NCBI GenBank assembly: GCA_902623915.1
Contig: CACNVM010000004.1
Coordinates: 1-52,425 of the forward strand
Length of the DNA: 52,425 nucleotides
Direction of reading: 5' to 3'
Origin: an uncultured Pelagibacteraceae bacterium
Lineage (GTDB): Bacteria; Pseudomonadota; Alphaproteobacteria; Pelagibacterales; Pelagibacteraceae
Shown here: one piece after another, positions 8,251 through 18,873 of the stretch
Layout of the letters: every line of letters starts with the position of its first letter
Numbering within the stretch: the stretch's first letter is position 1
The notes under the pieces: generated by a model
Told to the model about the DNA's origin: nothing
Databases searched by the model: none
Seen by the model: only the letters and a program-made list of their open reading frames with translations
Made by a program: the position numbers and the translations under genes

Positions 8251-10926
8251 ATGAGCAAAATTCTAATGAGCGAGATTAGAAAGAAGTTTCTTGGCTATTT
8301 TTCAAGAAACCAACACGAAATTATAGAATCAAGCAATATAGTTCCAAATAACGATCCAACATTAATGTTTACGAATTCAGGCATGGTTCAATTTAAAAAT
8401 GTATTCACGGGTGTAGAAAATAAGTCTTATAAAACCGCCACTACTTCACAAAAATGTATAAGGGCAGGTGGAAAACATAACGATCTAGAAAATGTTGGTT
8501 ATACCCCCAGACACCACACTTTTTTTGAAATGCTTGGAAACTTCTCTTTTGGAGATTATTTCAAGGAAAAAGCAATTTATTACGCATGGGAACTGCTTAC
8601 TAAAGATTTTGGTATTTCAAAGGATAGACTATCAGCTACTGTTTATTCTGAGGATGAAGAGGCCTATAAACTATGGAAAAAGATTGCTGGATTACCAGAA
8701 AGTAAAATAATTAAAATTTCGACATCAGATAATTTTTGGTCAATGGGTGAAACTGGACCTTGTGGACCTTGTTCTGAAATATTTTTTGATCATGGTGATA
8801 AATTAAAAGGAGGTCCTCCTGGAAGCGCCAATCAAGATGGAGATAGATTTATTGAAATATGGAACCTTGTTTTTATGCAATTTGAACAAATTTCTAAAGA
8901 TAAAAGAATTGATTTGCCTAAGCCATCAGTTGATACAGGAATGGGCTTAGAGAGAATAACGGCTGTTCTACAAGGTACTCACGATAATTATGGAATAGAT
9001 CATTTCAAAAAACTTATAACTGCGTCATCCGAAATTACTAATACTAAAATTAATAATGATACAATTGCAAGTCATAGAGTTATTGCTGATCATCTTAGGG
9101 CAAGTAGCTTTCTCATAGCTGAAGGAGTTTTACCTTCTAACGAGGGAAGAGGTTATGTTCTTAGAAGAATTATGAGAAGAGGAATGAGACACGCTCACAC
9201 ACTTGGAAGTAAAAAACCAATCTTTTTTAAATTATTTGATGTTTTATTAAACGAAATGTCAAAAAGTTATCCAGAATTAAACACTGGAAAAGATCTAATT
9301 AAGGAAACATTAAAAAACGAAGAAGAAAAATTCTCGTCTCTTTTGGAAAGAGGAATGAAAATCTTAGGTCAAAATTTAGAAAAAGTTAAAAACAATATCC
9401 TACCCGGAGAAATAGCTTTCAAATTATATGATACATATGGATTTCCATTAGACCTTACTGCTGATATTTTAAAAAATAAAAATATAAAAATTGACACTTC
9501 TGCGTTTGATAAAGCAATGCAGATAAGTAAAGAATTAGCTAGAGCAAGCTGGAAAGGATCAGGTGATAAGTCAGTAGAGGAAAAATGGTTTAAAGTAAGA
9601 GAACAATTGAACCCAACAGAATTTTTAGGTTATGAATTTGATAAAGCAGAAGGTATTGTTTTAAAAATATCGAAAGAAAATAAATTTGTTGAAAATGCAA
9701 AAGAAGGTGATGAAGTTGAAGTCATAACAAACCAAACACCTTTTTATGGTGAGTCAGGCGGTCAAGTTGGAGACCAAGGAATTATTTCAAATTCTAAATG
9801 TAAAATTAATATTCTAGACACACAAAAAAAAATGGGCGACCTATTTGTTCATTATGGAACAGTTCAAAAAGGAAAATTCGCAGTTGGAGATAGTGTAAAT
9901 CTTGAAATAAACATTCAAAAAAGAAACAATGCAAGAGCAAATCACTCTGCAACACATTTACTTCACGAGGCTTTAAGAAGAACACTTGGTAAACACGTGA
10001 CTCAAAAAGGATCATTAGTAAGTCCAGATAGACTAAGATTTGATTTTAGTCACAATAAGCCTATTGAAAAAGATGAAGTGGTAAAAATTAATAAAATTGT
10101 TAACGAAATAGTAAATGGTGCAAGTGATGTACAAACAAGAATTATGTCTCCTAAAGAAGCTGTTAATTTAGGAGCCTTAGCCTTATTTGGCGAAAAGTAT
10201 GGTGATGAAGTCAGAGTAGTTTTTATGGGAAAAGAAAAGAATGGTTTCTTTTCCACGGAACTATGTGGTGGAACACATGTTAAAAACACAAAAGAAGTTG
10301 GAGAGTTTAAAGTAATTAGCCAGTCATCAATAGCTTCTGGAATTAGAAGAGTAGAAGCATTAAGAAAAAAACAACTTCAAGATTATGAAAAATCACTCAA
10401 AGAAGATAAGAATTTAAAAGAAAAAAATCTTAAAAACCAAATCAATTTAATAAAAAAAGATTTATTAAAACTTAAAGTGAAACCAGATTTTAAGGATAAT
10501 GTTGATTTGTCAGAAAACTTAAAAAATCTTAATAAACAATTAGAAAAAATTAAAATTAAAAAGATAATTGAAGATAAAAATAAAAATATTATAAAAGATA
10601 AAAAAGTTGGTAATTTTTTATTCAGACAACAAGTCTTGAAAGATTTTCCACCAAAGGAATTAAGAAGTGTAATCGATCAAGGAAAAAAAGATATTAAAAA
10701 TGGTATCGTAGTAAGTATTTCAACTTATGAAGGTAAGGTTGGTATAGCTGTTGGTTTAACTAAAAACCTCACTAAAAAATTCGACGCAGTTGAACTAGTG
10801 AAAGTAGCTTCCAAAGTTCTTGGAGGTAGTGGAGGTGGAGGGAGAGGAGATTTTGCACAAGCAGGAGGATCTCATAAAGATAATATCGAAGAAGCTTTTA
10901 AAACTTTAAATAATAAAATTAGTTAA
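8251..10926 (+). CDS. alaS: Alanine--tRNA ligase
   Basis: The 891-residue protein is the usual AlaRS length. The class II catalytic core is at the N-terminus ([34 protein letters not shown]). The editing domain has its zinc motif NHSATHLLH with the later CGGTH, and a C-terminal DHHA1 domain ends in [16 protein letters not shown]. It charges tRNA-Ala and clears mischarged Ser/Gly. The linker before DHHA1 is very Lys-rich, as expected from base composition. The 3' end overlaps the end of convergent icd by eight bases. Confidence 0.98.
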   Translation: MSKILMSEIRKKFLGYFSRNQHEIIESSNIVPNNDPTLMFTNSGMVQFKNVFTGVENKSYKTATTSQKCIRAGGKHNDLENVGYTPRHHTFFEMLGNFSFGDYFKEKAIYYAWELLTKDFGISKDRLSATVYSEDEEAYKLWKKIAGLPESKIIKISTSDNFWSMGETGPCGPCSEIFFDHGDKLKGGPPGSANQDGDRFIEIWNLVFMQFEQISKDKRIDLPKPSVDTGMGLERITAVLQGTHDNYGIDHFKKLITASSEITNTKINNDTIASHRVIADHLRASSFLIAEGVLPSNEGRGYVLRRIMRRGMRHAHTLGSKKPIFFKLFDVLLNEMSKSYPELNTGKDLIKETLKNEEEKFSSLLERGMKILGQNLEKVKNNILPGEIAFKLYDTYGFPLDLTADILKNKNIKIDTSAFDKAMQISKELARASWKGSGDKSVEEKWFKVREQLNPTEFLGYEFDKAEGIVLKISKENKFVENAKEGDEVEVITNQTPFYGESGGQVGDQGIISNSKCKINILDTQKKMGDLFVHYGTVQKGKFAVGDSVNLEINIQKRNNARANHSATHLLHEALRRTLGKHVTQKGSLVSPDRLRFDFSHNKPIEKDEVVKINKIVNEIVNGASDVQTRIMSPKEAVNLGALALFGEKYGDEVRVVFMGKEKNGFFSTELCGGTHVKNTKEVGEFKVISQSSIASGIRRVEALRKKQLQDYEKSLKEDKNLKEKNLKNQINLIKKDLLKLKVKPDFKDNVDLSENLKNLNKQLEKIKIKKIIEDKNKNIIKDKKVGNFLFRQQVLKDFPPKELRSVIDQGKKDIKNGIVVSISTYEGKVGIAVGLTKNLTKKFDAVELVKVASKVLGGSGGGGRGDFAQAGGSHKDNIEEAFKTLNNKIS

Positions 10927-12133
10927 GTTTTTTTTTAAGATTAGAGTCTATTGCTTCCAAAAATTGATTTGTCGTAAGAAATTTTTGACTCTTACTAATT
11001 AAAATTGCCAAGTCTTTAGTCATTGATCCACTTTCAACTGTTTCAATGCAAACTTTCTCTAGAGTATCTGAAAACTTAATTAATTCATCATTACCGTCTA
11101 ATTGACCTCTATGAGCCAAACCTCTAGTCCATGCAAAAATAGATGCAATTGGGTTTGTTGATGTTTCTTTACCTTGTTGATGTTGTCTATAATGCCTAGT
11201 AACAGTTCCATGAGCTGCCTCAGCTTCTGCTATTTTACCATCTGGTGTTCTAAGCACACTAGTCATTAAACCTAATGAACCATAACCCTGAGCAACCGTA
11301 TCTGATTGGACATCTCCATCATAATTCTTACATGCCCAAATATATTTACCACTCCACTTCATTGCACACGCAACCATGTCGTCAATTAATCTATGTTCAT
11401 AAGTAATTCCAGCTTCATCAAACTTTTTCTTAAACTCTTTTTCATAAATATCTTCAAATATATCCTTAAACCTTCCGTCATATACTTTTAAGATCGTATT
11501 TTTTGATGAAAAATAAACTGGCCATTTTCTTACTAAACCATAATTTAAACATGCTCTAGCAAAATCTCTTATTGAACTATCTAAATTGTACATTGATAAT
11601 GCAATTCCAGAGTCGTTAAATTTAAAAACTTCATGCTCGATTTTCTTTTTTCCATCTTCTGACTCCCACTTAATTGTCATTTTACCTTTTCCAGGAACCT
11701 TAAAATCTGTTGCTCTATATTGATCACCAAAAGCATGTCTTCCAACTATTACACTCTCAGTCCAATGCGGAACAAGTCTAGGTACATTTTTACAAATTAT
11801 CGGTTCTCGAAAAATAGTTCCTCCAACAATATTTCTTATCGTACCATTTGGTGATCTCCACATTTTCTTTAAATTAAATTCCTTTACCCGGGCCTCATCC
11901 GGTGTAATTGTTGCACATTTAACACCAGCACCAAATTTTTGAATAGCTTTAGCACAATCAATTGTAACCTGATCATTTGTTTTATCTCTATTTTCCATTC
12001 CAAGATCATAGTATTTTAAGTCAATATCCAAGTATGGTTCGATTAATTTTTTTTTAATAAATGACCAAATAATCCGGGTCATTTCATCGCCATCTAGCTC
12101 TACTACTGGATTTTTAACTTTGATTTTAGCCAT
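10919..12133 (-). CDS. icd: NADP-dependent isocitrate dehydrogenase
   Basis: 404 residues starting [19 protein letters not shown], the signature of the homodimeric, mitochondrial-like NADP-IDH subfamily common in alphaproteobacteria. Metal- and substrate-site segments are intact ([54 protein letters not shown]). It catalyses isocitrate to 2-oxoglutarate with NADPH production in the TCA cycle. It stands alone on the minus strand with a candidate promoter upstream; its tail overlaps alaS by eight bases. Confidence 0.97.
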   Translation of the reverse strand: MAKIKVKNPVVELDGDEMTRIIWSFIKKKLIEPYLDIDLKYYDLGMENRDKTNDQVTIDCAKAIQKFGAGVKCATITPDEARVKEFNLKKMWRSPNGTIRNIVGGTIFREPIICKNVPRLVPHWTESVIVGRHAFGDQYRATDFKVPGKGKMTIKWESEDGKKKIEHEVFKFNDSGIALSMYNLDSSIRDFARACLNYGLVRKWPVYFSSKNTILKVYDGRFKDIFEDIYEKEFKKKFDEAGITYEHRLIDDMVACAMKWSGKYIWACKNYDGDVQSDTVAQGYGSLGLMTSVLRTPDGKIAEAEAAHGTVTRHYRQHQQGKETSTNPIASIFAWTRGLAHRGQLDGNDELIKFSDTLEKVCIETVESGSMTKDLAILISKSQKFLTTNQFLEAIDSNLKKKLN

Positions 12134-12163
12134 AATAAAAATTTAAATTGATAATTTAAGATT

Positions 12164-12191
12164 TTTATACATATTAACTCATTATAAGCAA
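12164..12191 (-). promoter_or_regulatory. Candidate icd promoter
   Basis: Minus-strand TTGCTT (12186-12191) and TATAAA (12164-12169) with a 16-base spacer, about 30 bases before the icd ATG. The gap is so AT-rich that other -10-like hexamers exist (a TATAAT lies inside the spacer region), so the exact choice is uncertain. Confidence 0.35.
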
Positions 12192-12201
12192 ATTATAAGT
12201 T

Positions 12202-12852
12202 ATGATGTTTGAAAAAATATTTCCCAAAGTTCACCCAGAAGGATATAAATTTCTGATTATTTCCTCAATAATAACACTTGTAGCTTTATCAATATCTAGC
12301 TTTTTTGGCTTTATTTTTATTTTTATAACAATTTGGGTCTATTATTTTTTTAGAGATCCAGAAAGAGTTGTAATAGAGGATCAAAATTATTTAACAAGCC
12401 CTGCAGATGGAAGAATTTCATCTATTAGTGAAGTAAAAGGACCAGTTGAATTAGGTTTAGATAGCCAGCAATTTACCAGAGTTAGTATTTTTATGAATGT
12501 TTTTGATTGTCATGTTAATAGATCTCCCTCAAATGGTGAAATAGAGGAAATATTTTATAAGCCTGGAAAGTTTCTTAATGCTTCTTTAGATAAAGCAAGT
12601 GAAGAAAATGAGAGAAATTATTTTAAAATTAAAGATGATACAAATGAAAATATTGTCGTTGTTCAAATCGCAGGATTAATAGCTAGAAGAATAGTAACAC
12701 AAGTACAAAAAACTCAAAAAATTAAACAAGGCGAAAGACTTGGTATGATTAGATTTGGGAGCAGAGTTGATATATATTTCAGTCAAAGAAATACAATGGT
12801 TAAAGTTGGTCAAAACGTTATTGCAGGCGAAAGCTTAATCGCTAGGAAATAA
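12202..12852 (+). CDS. psd: Phosphatidylserine decarboxylase proenzyme (short type)
   Basis: 216 residues. Two N-terminal membrane-associated segments (about residues 17-50) precede the conserved FRDPERV, TSPADGRI and NVFDCHVNRSP motifs. The proenzyme self-cleaves at Gly186-Ser187 in RFGSRVD to create the N-terminal pyruvoyl cofactor; this FGS site marks the short archaeal/alphaproteobacterial Psd. It makes phosphatidylethanolamine from phosphatidylserine. The next gene starts right after its stop and is pssA, which makes the substrate. ATG at 12205 is an equally possible start. Confidence 0.95.
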   Translation: MMFEKIFPKVHPEGYKFLIISSIITLVALSISSFFGFIFIFITIWVYYFFRDPERVVIEDQNYLTSPADGRISSISEVKGPVELGLDSQQFTRVSIFMNVFDCHVNRSPSNGEIEEIFYKPGKFLNASLDKASEENERNYFKIKDDTNENIVVVQIAGLIARRIVTQVQKTQKIKQGERLGMIRFGSRVDIYFSQRNTMVKVGQNVIAGESLIARK

Positions 12853-13641
12853 ATGAATAAAAAAAAATTTAAAATCGTCTCTGTAAGTAAAACTAGATAT
12901 ATACTTCCAAGTGTGCTTACACTTGTAGGAGTTTGTCTAGGAATAAGTTCAATTAAATTTGCAATGGACGGAAATTTTGCGTTTGCAGTATTATTCTTAA
13001 TTGTTGCTGCAATATTAGATGGATTAGACGGAAGAGTTGCAAGATTAATCAAAGGAACATCAAATTTTGGAAAAGAGCTAGATTCATTGACAGATTTTGT
13101 TAGCTTTGGTATTGCGCCTGGATTTATAATTTATTTTTGGGAGCTAAATAAATTTGGTAAAGTTGGATGGTTAATCGTTTTATTTTATGCAGTGTGTTGT
13201 GTTTTAAGATTGGCGAGATTTAATTTAACTAAGTTTGAAGAAAAAGAGGAATGGAAAAATAATTTTTTTCAAGGTATCCCGTCGCCTGCTGGTGGATGTT
13301 TAATACTGTTGCCTTTAATTTTTGAATTATCCAACTTTTCAAATTTGGTGAGTTTAAAAGTTATTACGCCATATTTAACTATAATAATATCATTACTTTT
13401 AATTTCAAAATTACCTACCTTCTCTTTTAAAAAAATTTCAATTAAAAGAAATATGACAATATTTCTTTTATTAGGTGTTGGTCTCTTCTTTGTATCTATT
13501 ATACAATTTACTTTTGAAACACTATCTTTGGGTCTATTGATTTATTTATTACTCTTCCCTTTAGGGATTTTAAATTATAATAAAAAATCTAAATCAGTTG
13601 AAAATGAATTATTAGAGGAAGACCAACAAGATATTTTGTAA
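12853..13641 (+). CDS. pssA: CDP-diacylglycerol--serine O-phosphatidyltransferase
   Basis: A 262-residue integral membrane protein with the full CDP-alcohol phosphatidyltransferase signature D56-G-...-G60-R-x-A-R...F-G...D77-x-x-x-D81, whose aspartates bind the metals. Several membrane helices follow. It condenses CDP-diacylglycerol with serine to phosphatidylserine, which the adjoining Psd decarboxylates. The start directly follows the psd stop, so the pair is translationally coupled and gives the complete branch to phosphatidylethanolamine. Confidence 0.95.
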   Translation: MNKKKFKIVSVSKTRYILPSVLTLVGVCLGISSIKFAMDGNFAFAVLFLIVAAILDGLDGRVARLIKGTSNFGKELDSLTDFVSFGIAPGFIIYFWELNKFGKVGWLIVLFYAVCCVLRLARFNLTKFEEKEEWKNNFFQGIPSPAGGCLILLPLIFELSNFSNLVSLKVITPYLTIIISLLLISKLPTFSFKKISIKRNMTIFLLLGVGLFFVSIIQFTFETLSLGLLIYLLLFPLGILNYNKKSKSVENELLEEDQQDIL

Positions 13642-13647
13642 TTTCAA

Positions 13648-14235
13648 ATGGACAAAACAAACTATCAAGATCATTTTTTTTTCAAGGCAAAAAAATTAGG
13701 TTATCGCTCAAGATCTGCTATTAAATTAATTGAATTAAACGAAAAGTTTAAATTTCTTAAAAATGGTCTAAATATTTTAGATGTTGGATCATATCCAGGC
13801 GGTTGGTGCCAGGTTATTCAAAAAAGAAATAATAAGGGAAAAACTTTAGGAATAGATTTGAAAAAAATAGATCAAATAAAAGGGATCAAATTAATTGAAG
13901 GAGATTTTCTTGATACAAAATCAAAAAAAAAAATAAGTGAATATTTTGCTTCAAGCATTGATTTAATTTTATCTGATATGGCTTCAAATACCACTGGCAA
14001 CAAAGGTTTAGATTGTATTAGGACTAATCAATTATGCCTTGATATACTTGATTTTTCTAAAGATAAATTAAGTAAAAATGGCGTTGTTATCTCCAAGTTT
14101 TTTATGGGTGAAGAATTTAATGAAATAAAAATTAAAGCAAAAAAAAACTTTAAAAAAATTGATTTTTTTAAACCACAGTCAAGCAGGGGTGAGTCAAGAG
14201 AAAGCTATATACATTGTTGTGGATTAAGTACATAA
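13648..14235 (+). CDS. rlmE: 23S rRNA 2'-O-methyltransferase RlmE (FtsJ)
   Basis: 195 residues with the SAM-binding motif LDVGSYPGGW and the K-D-K-E catalytic tetrad at K26 (SAIKLIEL), D110 (LSDMA), K150 (VISKFFMG) and E185 (SRESYI). These are diagnostic for RrmJ/FtsJ, which 2'-O-methylates U2552 in the A loop of 23S rRNA late in 50S assembly. It is slightly shorter than the E. coli enzyme (about 209 residues). It lies six bases after pssA and continues the same forward run. Confidence 0.93.
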   Translation: MDKTNYQDHFFFKAKKLGYRSRSAIKLIELNEKFKFLKNGLNILDVGSYPGGWCQVIQKRNNKGKTLGIDLKKIDQIKGIKLIEGDFLDTKSKKKISEYFASSIDLILSDMASNTTGNKGLDCIRTNQLCLDILDFSKDKLSKNGVVISKFFMGEEFNEIKIKAKKNFKKIDFFKPQSSRGESRESYIHCCGLST

Positions 14236-14248
14236 TGATTTAAAATTT

Positions 14249-14677
14249 ATGACAAAAACAAAAAAATATTTTTTTATCATCATATTATTTAGCATTTTAA
14301 ATATGAATGGAATTACAAAAGAAAATTTCTTTTCAGAGGGAGTTAAACTTTTCAATGAAAAAAAATTTCCCGAATCTAAATTTAAATTTGAACAGGATAT
14401 TGTTTTTAATCCAAAAAGTGAGAATTCTTATCTTTATTTAGCTAAAATATATAAAGAAAGAAAAAATGATGAACTTCAGGAACAAAATTTAAATACTGTT
14501 ATATTAATAAACCCGCAAAATGAGGAAGCCTTATATTTATTGACACTTCTAAATATTAAAAAATCAGATTATGAAGAATCTGGCAAATTAATTAAAAAAT
14601 TTAATAAAGTATGTAAAAAAATTTGTGAGAAAAAATCTGAATTGATTTCGAAATTAAAAACTTTAGAAACTAATTAG
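14249..14677 (+). CDS. Small exported TPR-like protein, function unknown
   Basis: 142 residues: a basic start and a hydrophobic stretch (FFIIILFSILNMN) that can act as signal peptide or anchor, then helical TPR-like pairs (KKFPESKFKFEQDIVFNPKSE; YLYLAKIYKERKNDE; NEEALYLLTLLNIKKSDYEE). The protein is probably periplasmic and used for protein contacts. It sits 13 bases after rlmE and ten before panB, so it is likely cotranscribed. I do not recognise a specific family. Confidence 0.65.
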   Translation: MTKTKKYFFIIILFSILNMNGITKENFFSEGVKLFNEKKFPESKFKFEQDIVFNPKSENSYLYLAKIYKERKNDELQEQNLNTVILINPQNEEALYLLTLLNIKKSDYEESGKLIKKFNKVCKKICEKKSELISKLKTLETN

Positions 14678-14687
14678 AATTTTTTAC

Positions 14688-15470
14688 ATGAGCTCTATAA
14701 AAAAAATAAAAAATATAAAAAATTTAAAAAGAAAAATCGTTTGCCTTACAGCATATTCAAAACCATTAGCTAAAATTTTGGATAAACATTGTGATATTAT
14801 ATTAATGGGTGATTCTGTGGCGACAGCCTTTTATGGAATGAAAAATACAAGAGAAATTAAGCTAGACACAATGATCAATCATGCAATAAGCGTTAGAAAG
14901 TCAGTTAAAAAAAGTTTATTAGTATTTGATATGCCTTTCAATACTTACAGAAATATAAAAGAGGCAAAAAAAAATATTAAAAAAGTTATACTCAAAACAA
15001 ATTGTGATGCTATTAAATTAGAAAGTAATGGAAAAAATTTTAAAATTTTAAAAACTTTAGCTAACTCTGGTATTAAAGTGATGGGACATATAGGATACAC
15101 GCCACAATACAAAAAATACTTTTCCCCACAAGGTGTTAAAGATAACGAAGAAATAAAATTAATTAAAGAAGCCAAAAAAATCGAGGAGGCCGGAGCTTTT
15201 GCAATTGTTCTTGAATGTGTGAATGTGGACCTTGCAAAAAAAATTACTAAAAACTTGCATATACCTACTATTGGTATTGGGTCATCCAAGTATTGCGATG
15301 GACAAATTTTAGTATTAGATGATTTAATTGGTTTAAGTGGTTTTTATCCTAAATTTGTTAAAAAATATATTAGTTTAGACAAAATTTTAAATAAAGTAAT
15401 CAAAAAGTTTAGGAATGATGTTATAAGAAATAATTTCCCTAAAAATTCAAACGCATATCAAATAAAATGA
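14688..15470 (+). CDS. panB: 3-methyl-2-oxobutanoate hydroxymethyltransferase
   Basis: 260 residues with PanB motifs: CLTAYSKPLAKILD, ILMGDSVATAFYG (metal-binding Asp), VFDMPFNTY, AIKLESNG, VMGHIGYTPQ with the HIGxxPQ motif, and TIGIGSSKYCDGQILV. It adds a hydroxymethyl group from methylene-tetrahydrofolate to 2-oxoisovalerate, giving ketopantoate for pantothenate and CoA. panC is not in the window. The stop overlaps the start of the YfgM-like gene (ATGA). Confidence 0.95.
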   Translation: MSSIKKIKNIKNLKRKIVCLTAYSKPLAKILDKHCDIILMGDSVATAFYGMKNTREIKLDTMINHAISVRKSVKKSLLVFDMPFNTYRNIKEAKKNIKKVILKTNCDAIKLESNGKNFKILKTLANSGIKVMGHIGYTPQYKKYFSPQGVKDNEEIKLIKEAKKIEEAGAFAIVLECVNVDLAKKITKNLHIPTIGIGSSKYCDGQILVLDDLIGLSGFYPKFVKKYISLDKILNKVIKKFRNDVIRNNFPKNSNAYQIK

Positions 15471-16030
15471 ACGTTGACTCACCAGAAAATAACTTCCTAA
15501 ATTTTATTAGATCGAACTCAAAAATATTTATTTATTCATTAGTTACAATTTTCATAACGCTATTAATTTTTTTTTGGTATCTTAATAATAAAGAAAATAA
15601 AAAAACCATAATTTCTGATAATTATATTAAAGCTCAGTCATTTTTAAAGAATGAAAATAAAGATGATGCAAAAAAAATTTTGTTAGATATTGTAGAAAAA
15701 AATAACTCACCATATTCAACTTTGGCACTTTTTCTAATCATAGAAAACAATTTAGTTGAAAACAAAAGTATAGTCTTGGGTTATTTTGATAAAATTATCG
15801 AAAATAGCAATCTTCAAAAAGAAGATCTCAATTTAATTAAATTTAAAAAAGCTATTTACATTTCAGATTTAAAAAATGAACAAGATATACTAAAGTTGTT
15901 GAACCCGATTATTAATTCAAATTCAGTATGGAAAAATCATGTTCTTAAATTTTTAGGGGATTTCTATAAATCAAATAATCAAACTCAAAAAGCAAACCAA
16001 TATTACTCATTACTATCTAATAATAATTAA
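15467..16030 (+). CDS. YfgM-like membrane-anchored TPR protein
   Basis: 187 residues: a short cytoplasmic N-terminus, one membrane helix (FIYSLVTIFITLLIFFWYL) and a periplasmic helical TPR-like domain with KAQSFLKNENKDDAKKILL and YSTLALFLIIENNL. Topology and place directly before bamB match YfgM, the SecYEG ancillary subunit that hands outer membrane proteins to periplasmic chaperones in E. coli. Sequence is diverged, so the call leans on topology and gene order. Confidence 0.75.
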   Translation: MNVDSPENNFLNFIRSNSKIFIYSLVTIFITLLIFFWYLNNKENKKTIISDNYIKAQSFLKNENKDDAKKILLDIVEKNNSPYSTLALFLIIENNLVENKSIVLGYFDKIIENSNLQKEDLNLIKFKKAIYISDLKNEQDILKLLNPIINSNSVWKNHVLKFLGDFYKSNNQTQKANQYYSLLSNNN

Positions 16031-16039
16031 AAAGAAAAA

Positions 16040-17392
16040 ATGATTTTTTTAAAAAAAAATTTACTTAGAAAAATATTATTTTTAAATATAATATTCTTTC
16101 TTATAAGTTGTTCATTTGGGGCTGGTAAATGGGATAATATTGAGGAAGACCTTAAGATAGCCAAACAAAGAGAGAATGCCAAAATAATTTTTTCTACTAA
16201 AAAAAAATTTGATTTAGAAATAAATGGCGAAACTAAAATAAATGTTAAAAAATCTTTACTTAACAAAAATTGGCAGGAACAAAATTTTTCCAGCAATAAT
16301 ATAATACCGCATCTTGAATATAAGAATAAAAAGGAATTAATTTTTAAAAGCAATAAAATTGGTAAAAATAAATTTAATGTTAAAAATCTAGATTTTGAAC
16401 CTATATTAGAAAATAATACTATTTTTTTTTATGATCCAAGTGGAACCATATTTAGTTATTCGCTAAAAGATGAGAAAATTAATTGGAAGTACAATTTTTA
16501 TAAAAAGAGATTTAGAAATAGTCCGAAGGACCTCAACATGTCAATTAAAAATGAAAATTTAATTATATCAGATAACTTTGGATATATTTACAATTTAAGT
16601 AAAAATAATGGGGAAATAAAATGGGCAAAAAACTATAATGTTCCATTTAAATCTAATATAAAAATTGATAACGATAATATATTTTTAATAAATCAGGATA
16701 ATAAGTTTTATATAATTTCTGCAAAAACTGGTAAACAAATTTTAGATTTAGAAACATTTCCATCATTACTAAAAACAAATACCAAAACCAATGTAAGTGT
16801 TGATAAAGTTAAAAAAAATGTGTACTTTATAACTTCTTCAGCAGAAATTTATTCTTTAAATTATAAAAATAGGAACATAAACTGGTTATTTAGTTTAACC
16901 GCGGGAAGCACTGACCAACAAATTGATCTCTTTTTTTCGTCTCCAATAGTTTACAAAAATAATCAAATTGTTTTAAGTAGTGCTATATCTACTTTCTCAA
17001 TGAATTCTAATGATGGCAGATTAAACTGGGAAATACCAGTTGAAAGTAACATTTTACCTATTTTAATTGGAGACAACATTTGCCTTTCTTCAAAAGATGG
17101 TTTTATTTTAAATGTAGAAAAAAATAGTGGCAAGGTAATTTGGTCAAAAAAAATATTTAAGAAATTAAAAAAATTAAGTTATGAAAAGACTGGCGATGTA
17201 ACTTCTACTTTATTCTTATCTAATAAACTTTTTCTAACAACTGAAAATGGTTACTTTATATTTTTGAATTTTGAGACAGGTAAAATTATTAGTTATACAA
17301 AAGTTGCTAAAGGTTTTTTAACAAAGCCAATAGTCAATGATGGAAAAATTTTCATTATAGATACCAAAATGAGAATATTACAGTTCAATTAA
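16040..17392 (+). CDS. bamB: Outer membrane assembly lipoprotein BamB-like (PQQ-type beta-propeller)
   Basis: 450 residues. The signal sequence ends in a lipobox LISC, with the lipidated Cys at 24. The rest consists of repeated propeller blades with the hallmark xxG-x-I-x-W pattern (NNGEIKWAKNY, NDGRLNWEIPV, NSGKVIWSKKI). This matches BamB, the propeller subunit of the beta-barrel assembly machine at the outer membrane periplasmic face. It is longer than E. coli BamB (about 390), the excess lying in a Lys/Asn-rich N-terminal stretch. The YfgM-like gene ends nine bases upstream, the classic pairing. It ends two bases from convergent purF. Confidence 0.85.
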   Translation: MIFLKKNLLRKILFLNIIFFLISCSFGAGKWDNIEEDLKIAKQRENAKIIFSTKKKFDLEINGETKINVKKSLLNKNWQEQNFSSNNIIPHLEYKNKKELIFKSNKIGKNKFNVKNLDFEPILENNTIFFYDPSGTIFSYSLKDEKINWKYNFYKKRFRNSPKDLNMSIKNENLIISDNFGYIYNLSKNNGEIKWAKNYNVPFKSNIKIDNDNIFLINQDNKFYIISAKTGKQILDLETFPSLLKTNTKTNVSVDKVKKNVYFITSSAEIYSLNYKNRNINWLFSLTAGSTDQQIDLFFSSPIVYKNNQIVLSSAISTFSMNSNDGRLNWEIPVESNILPILIGDNICLSSKDGFILNVEKNSGKVIWSKKIFKKLKKLSYEKTGDVTSTLFLSNKLFLTTENGYFIFLNFETGKIISYTKVAKGFLTKPIVNDGKIFIIDTKMRILQFN

Positions 17393-17394
17393 TT

Positions 17395-18873
17395 CTAATT
17401 ACTTGATTTACCACTTAGTAATGATAATTGAGTTATTTTATCATCTTTGATTTGATCAACTAAATCAACTGGGTAATCACCTGTAAAGTAATGATCAGTC
17501 AATTGTGGATATGTCTTATTTCTACTTTCACGAAAAATCGCTTTATAGAGTCCATCAATACTTAAAAATTTTAATGAACAAGCTTCAATATGTTTACACA
17601 TTTCCTTTAAATTTTTATTTGCTGCTAGCAATTCCTTTCTTGAAGGCATGTCTATTCCATAAAAATCTGGATGTTTAATTGGAGGAGACGCTATTCTTAC
17701 ATGAACTTCTTTTGCTCCACCGTCATATAACATTTTGACAATTTTTGAGCACGTTGTACCTCTTACAATAGAGTCATCAATTAATATGATTGATTTATTT
17801 TTTATAGATGATTTATTTGAACTCAGCTTCAACTTTACTCCAAAACTTCTAATATTTTGTTTTGGTTCAATAAAAGTTCTCCCAACGTAATGATTTCTTA
17901 TTAATCCAAGTTCAAATCGCATTTTTTTATGTTGGCTATAGCCAATAGCCGCAGGTACACCTGAATCTGGAACTGGAACTACTATATCGCCCACATCGTC
18001 TGACTCTTTTGCCAATTCGTAACCAAAATCTTTTCTATATTCATAAGCGCATTTACCTTGCAGATAACTATCTGGTCTTGAAAAATAAACATACTCAAAA
18101 ACACACGGCCTAGCTCTTTTTTTTGTGAAAGGCTTTATACTTTTAAAATTATTATTTTCGATTACGACAATTTCCCCATTTTCGATTTCTCTAATAAATT
18201 TTGCACCAATTATGTCAAAAGCACATGTCTCAGATGCTAAAACATATGAATTTTTTATTTTTCCTAAAACTAAAGGACGAATTCCTAAAGGATCACGAGC
18301 ACCTATCAATTTCTTATTACTCATCATGACTAATGCATAACCACCCTGGACTTGAAAAAGTGTATCTATAATTTTATCTATCATTTTAGTTCTTTTTGAT
18401 TTTGCAATTAATTGCACAACAGTTTCAGTATCAGACGTTGTCCTGAAGATTGCGCCATTTCTGACCAACTTATCTCTAAGTTTTAAAGCGTTAGTAAAAT
18501 TTCCATTATGAGCAACACTTATGCCCCCACTAAAAATATCAGCAAAAAAAGGCTGAATATTTCTAAGAGATGTTTCACCAGTGGTTGAATAACGATTATG
18601 ACCAATTGCTGATTTACCAGGTAATTTTTTTAATATTTCATTATTAGTAAAATTGTCTCCTACTAAACCATGTCTTTTCTCTGAGTGAAAATTTTTTCCA
18701 TCAAATGAGACAATTCCACAACCTTCTTGTCCCCTATGCTGTAAGGCATGAAGACCTAACGCAGTAATTGTTGAGGCATCATTAAAATCATGAATACCAA
18801 AAACACCACATTCCTCTCTAATTTTTTTTTGTTTAAATTTTTTCAATTTCTTCTTTTGTTTCTTCAATTTCAT
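17395..18873 (-). CDS. purF: Amidophosphoribosyltransferase
   Basis: About 492 residues from the ATG at 18873; a TTG at 18894 would add seven. A Lys-rich propeptide precedes REECGVFGIHD, whose Cys (residue 22 from this ATG) becomes the N-terminal nucleophile of the glutamine amidotransferase domain. The C-terminal PRPP domain has IILIDDSIVRGTT. It carries out the first committed purine step: PRPP plus glutamine to phosphoribosylamine. Its start lies 41 bases inside the upstream cvpA gene, an unusually long overlap that puts the Lys-rich leader on the cvpA tail. purM and purN lie 18 kb away in the same window. Confidence 0.96.
   Translation of the reverse strand: MKLKKQKKKLKKFKQKKIREECGVFGIHDFNDASTITALGLHALQHRGQEGCGIVSFDGKNFHSEKRHGLVGDNFTNNEILKKLPGKSAIGHNRYSTTGETSLRNIQPFFADIFSGGISVAHNGNFTNALKLRDKLVRNGAIFRTTSDTETVVQLIAKSKRTKMIDKIIDTLFQVQGGYALVMMSNKKLIGARDPLGIRPLVLGKIKNSYVLASETCAFDIIGAKFIREIENGEIVVIENNNFKSIKPFTKKRARPCVFEYVYFSRPDSYLQGKCAYEYRKDFGYELAKESDDVGDIVVPVPDSGVPAAIGYSQHKKMRFELGLIRNHYVGRTFIEPKQNIRSFGVKLKLSSNKSSIKNKSIILIDDSIVRGTTCSKIVKMLYDGGAKEVHVRIASPPIKHPDFYGIDMPSRKELLAANKNLKEMCKHIEACSLKFLSIDGLYKAIFRESRNKTYPQLTDHYFTGDYPVDLVDQIKDDKITQLSLLSGKSSN

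Noticed and set aside
16027-16353. 108-codon frame antisense to bamB.
   Set aside because: It lies wholly opposite a convincing lipoprotein gene and has Phe/Leu-rich composition typical of antisense Lys/Asn-rich genes.
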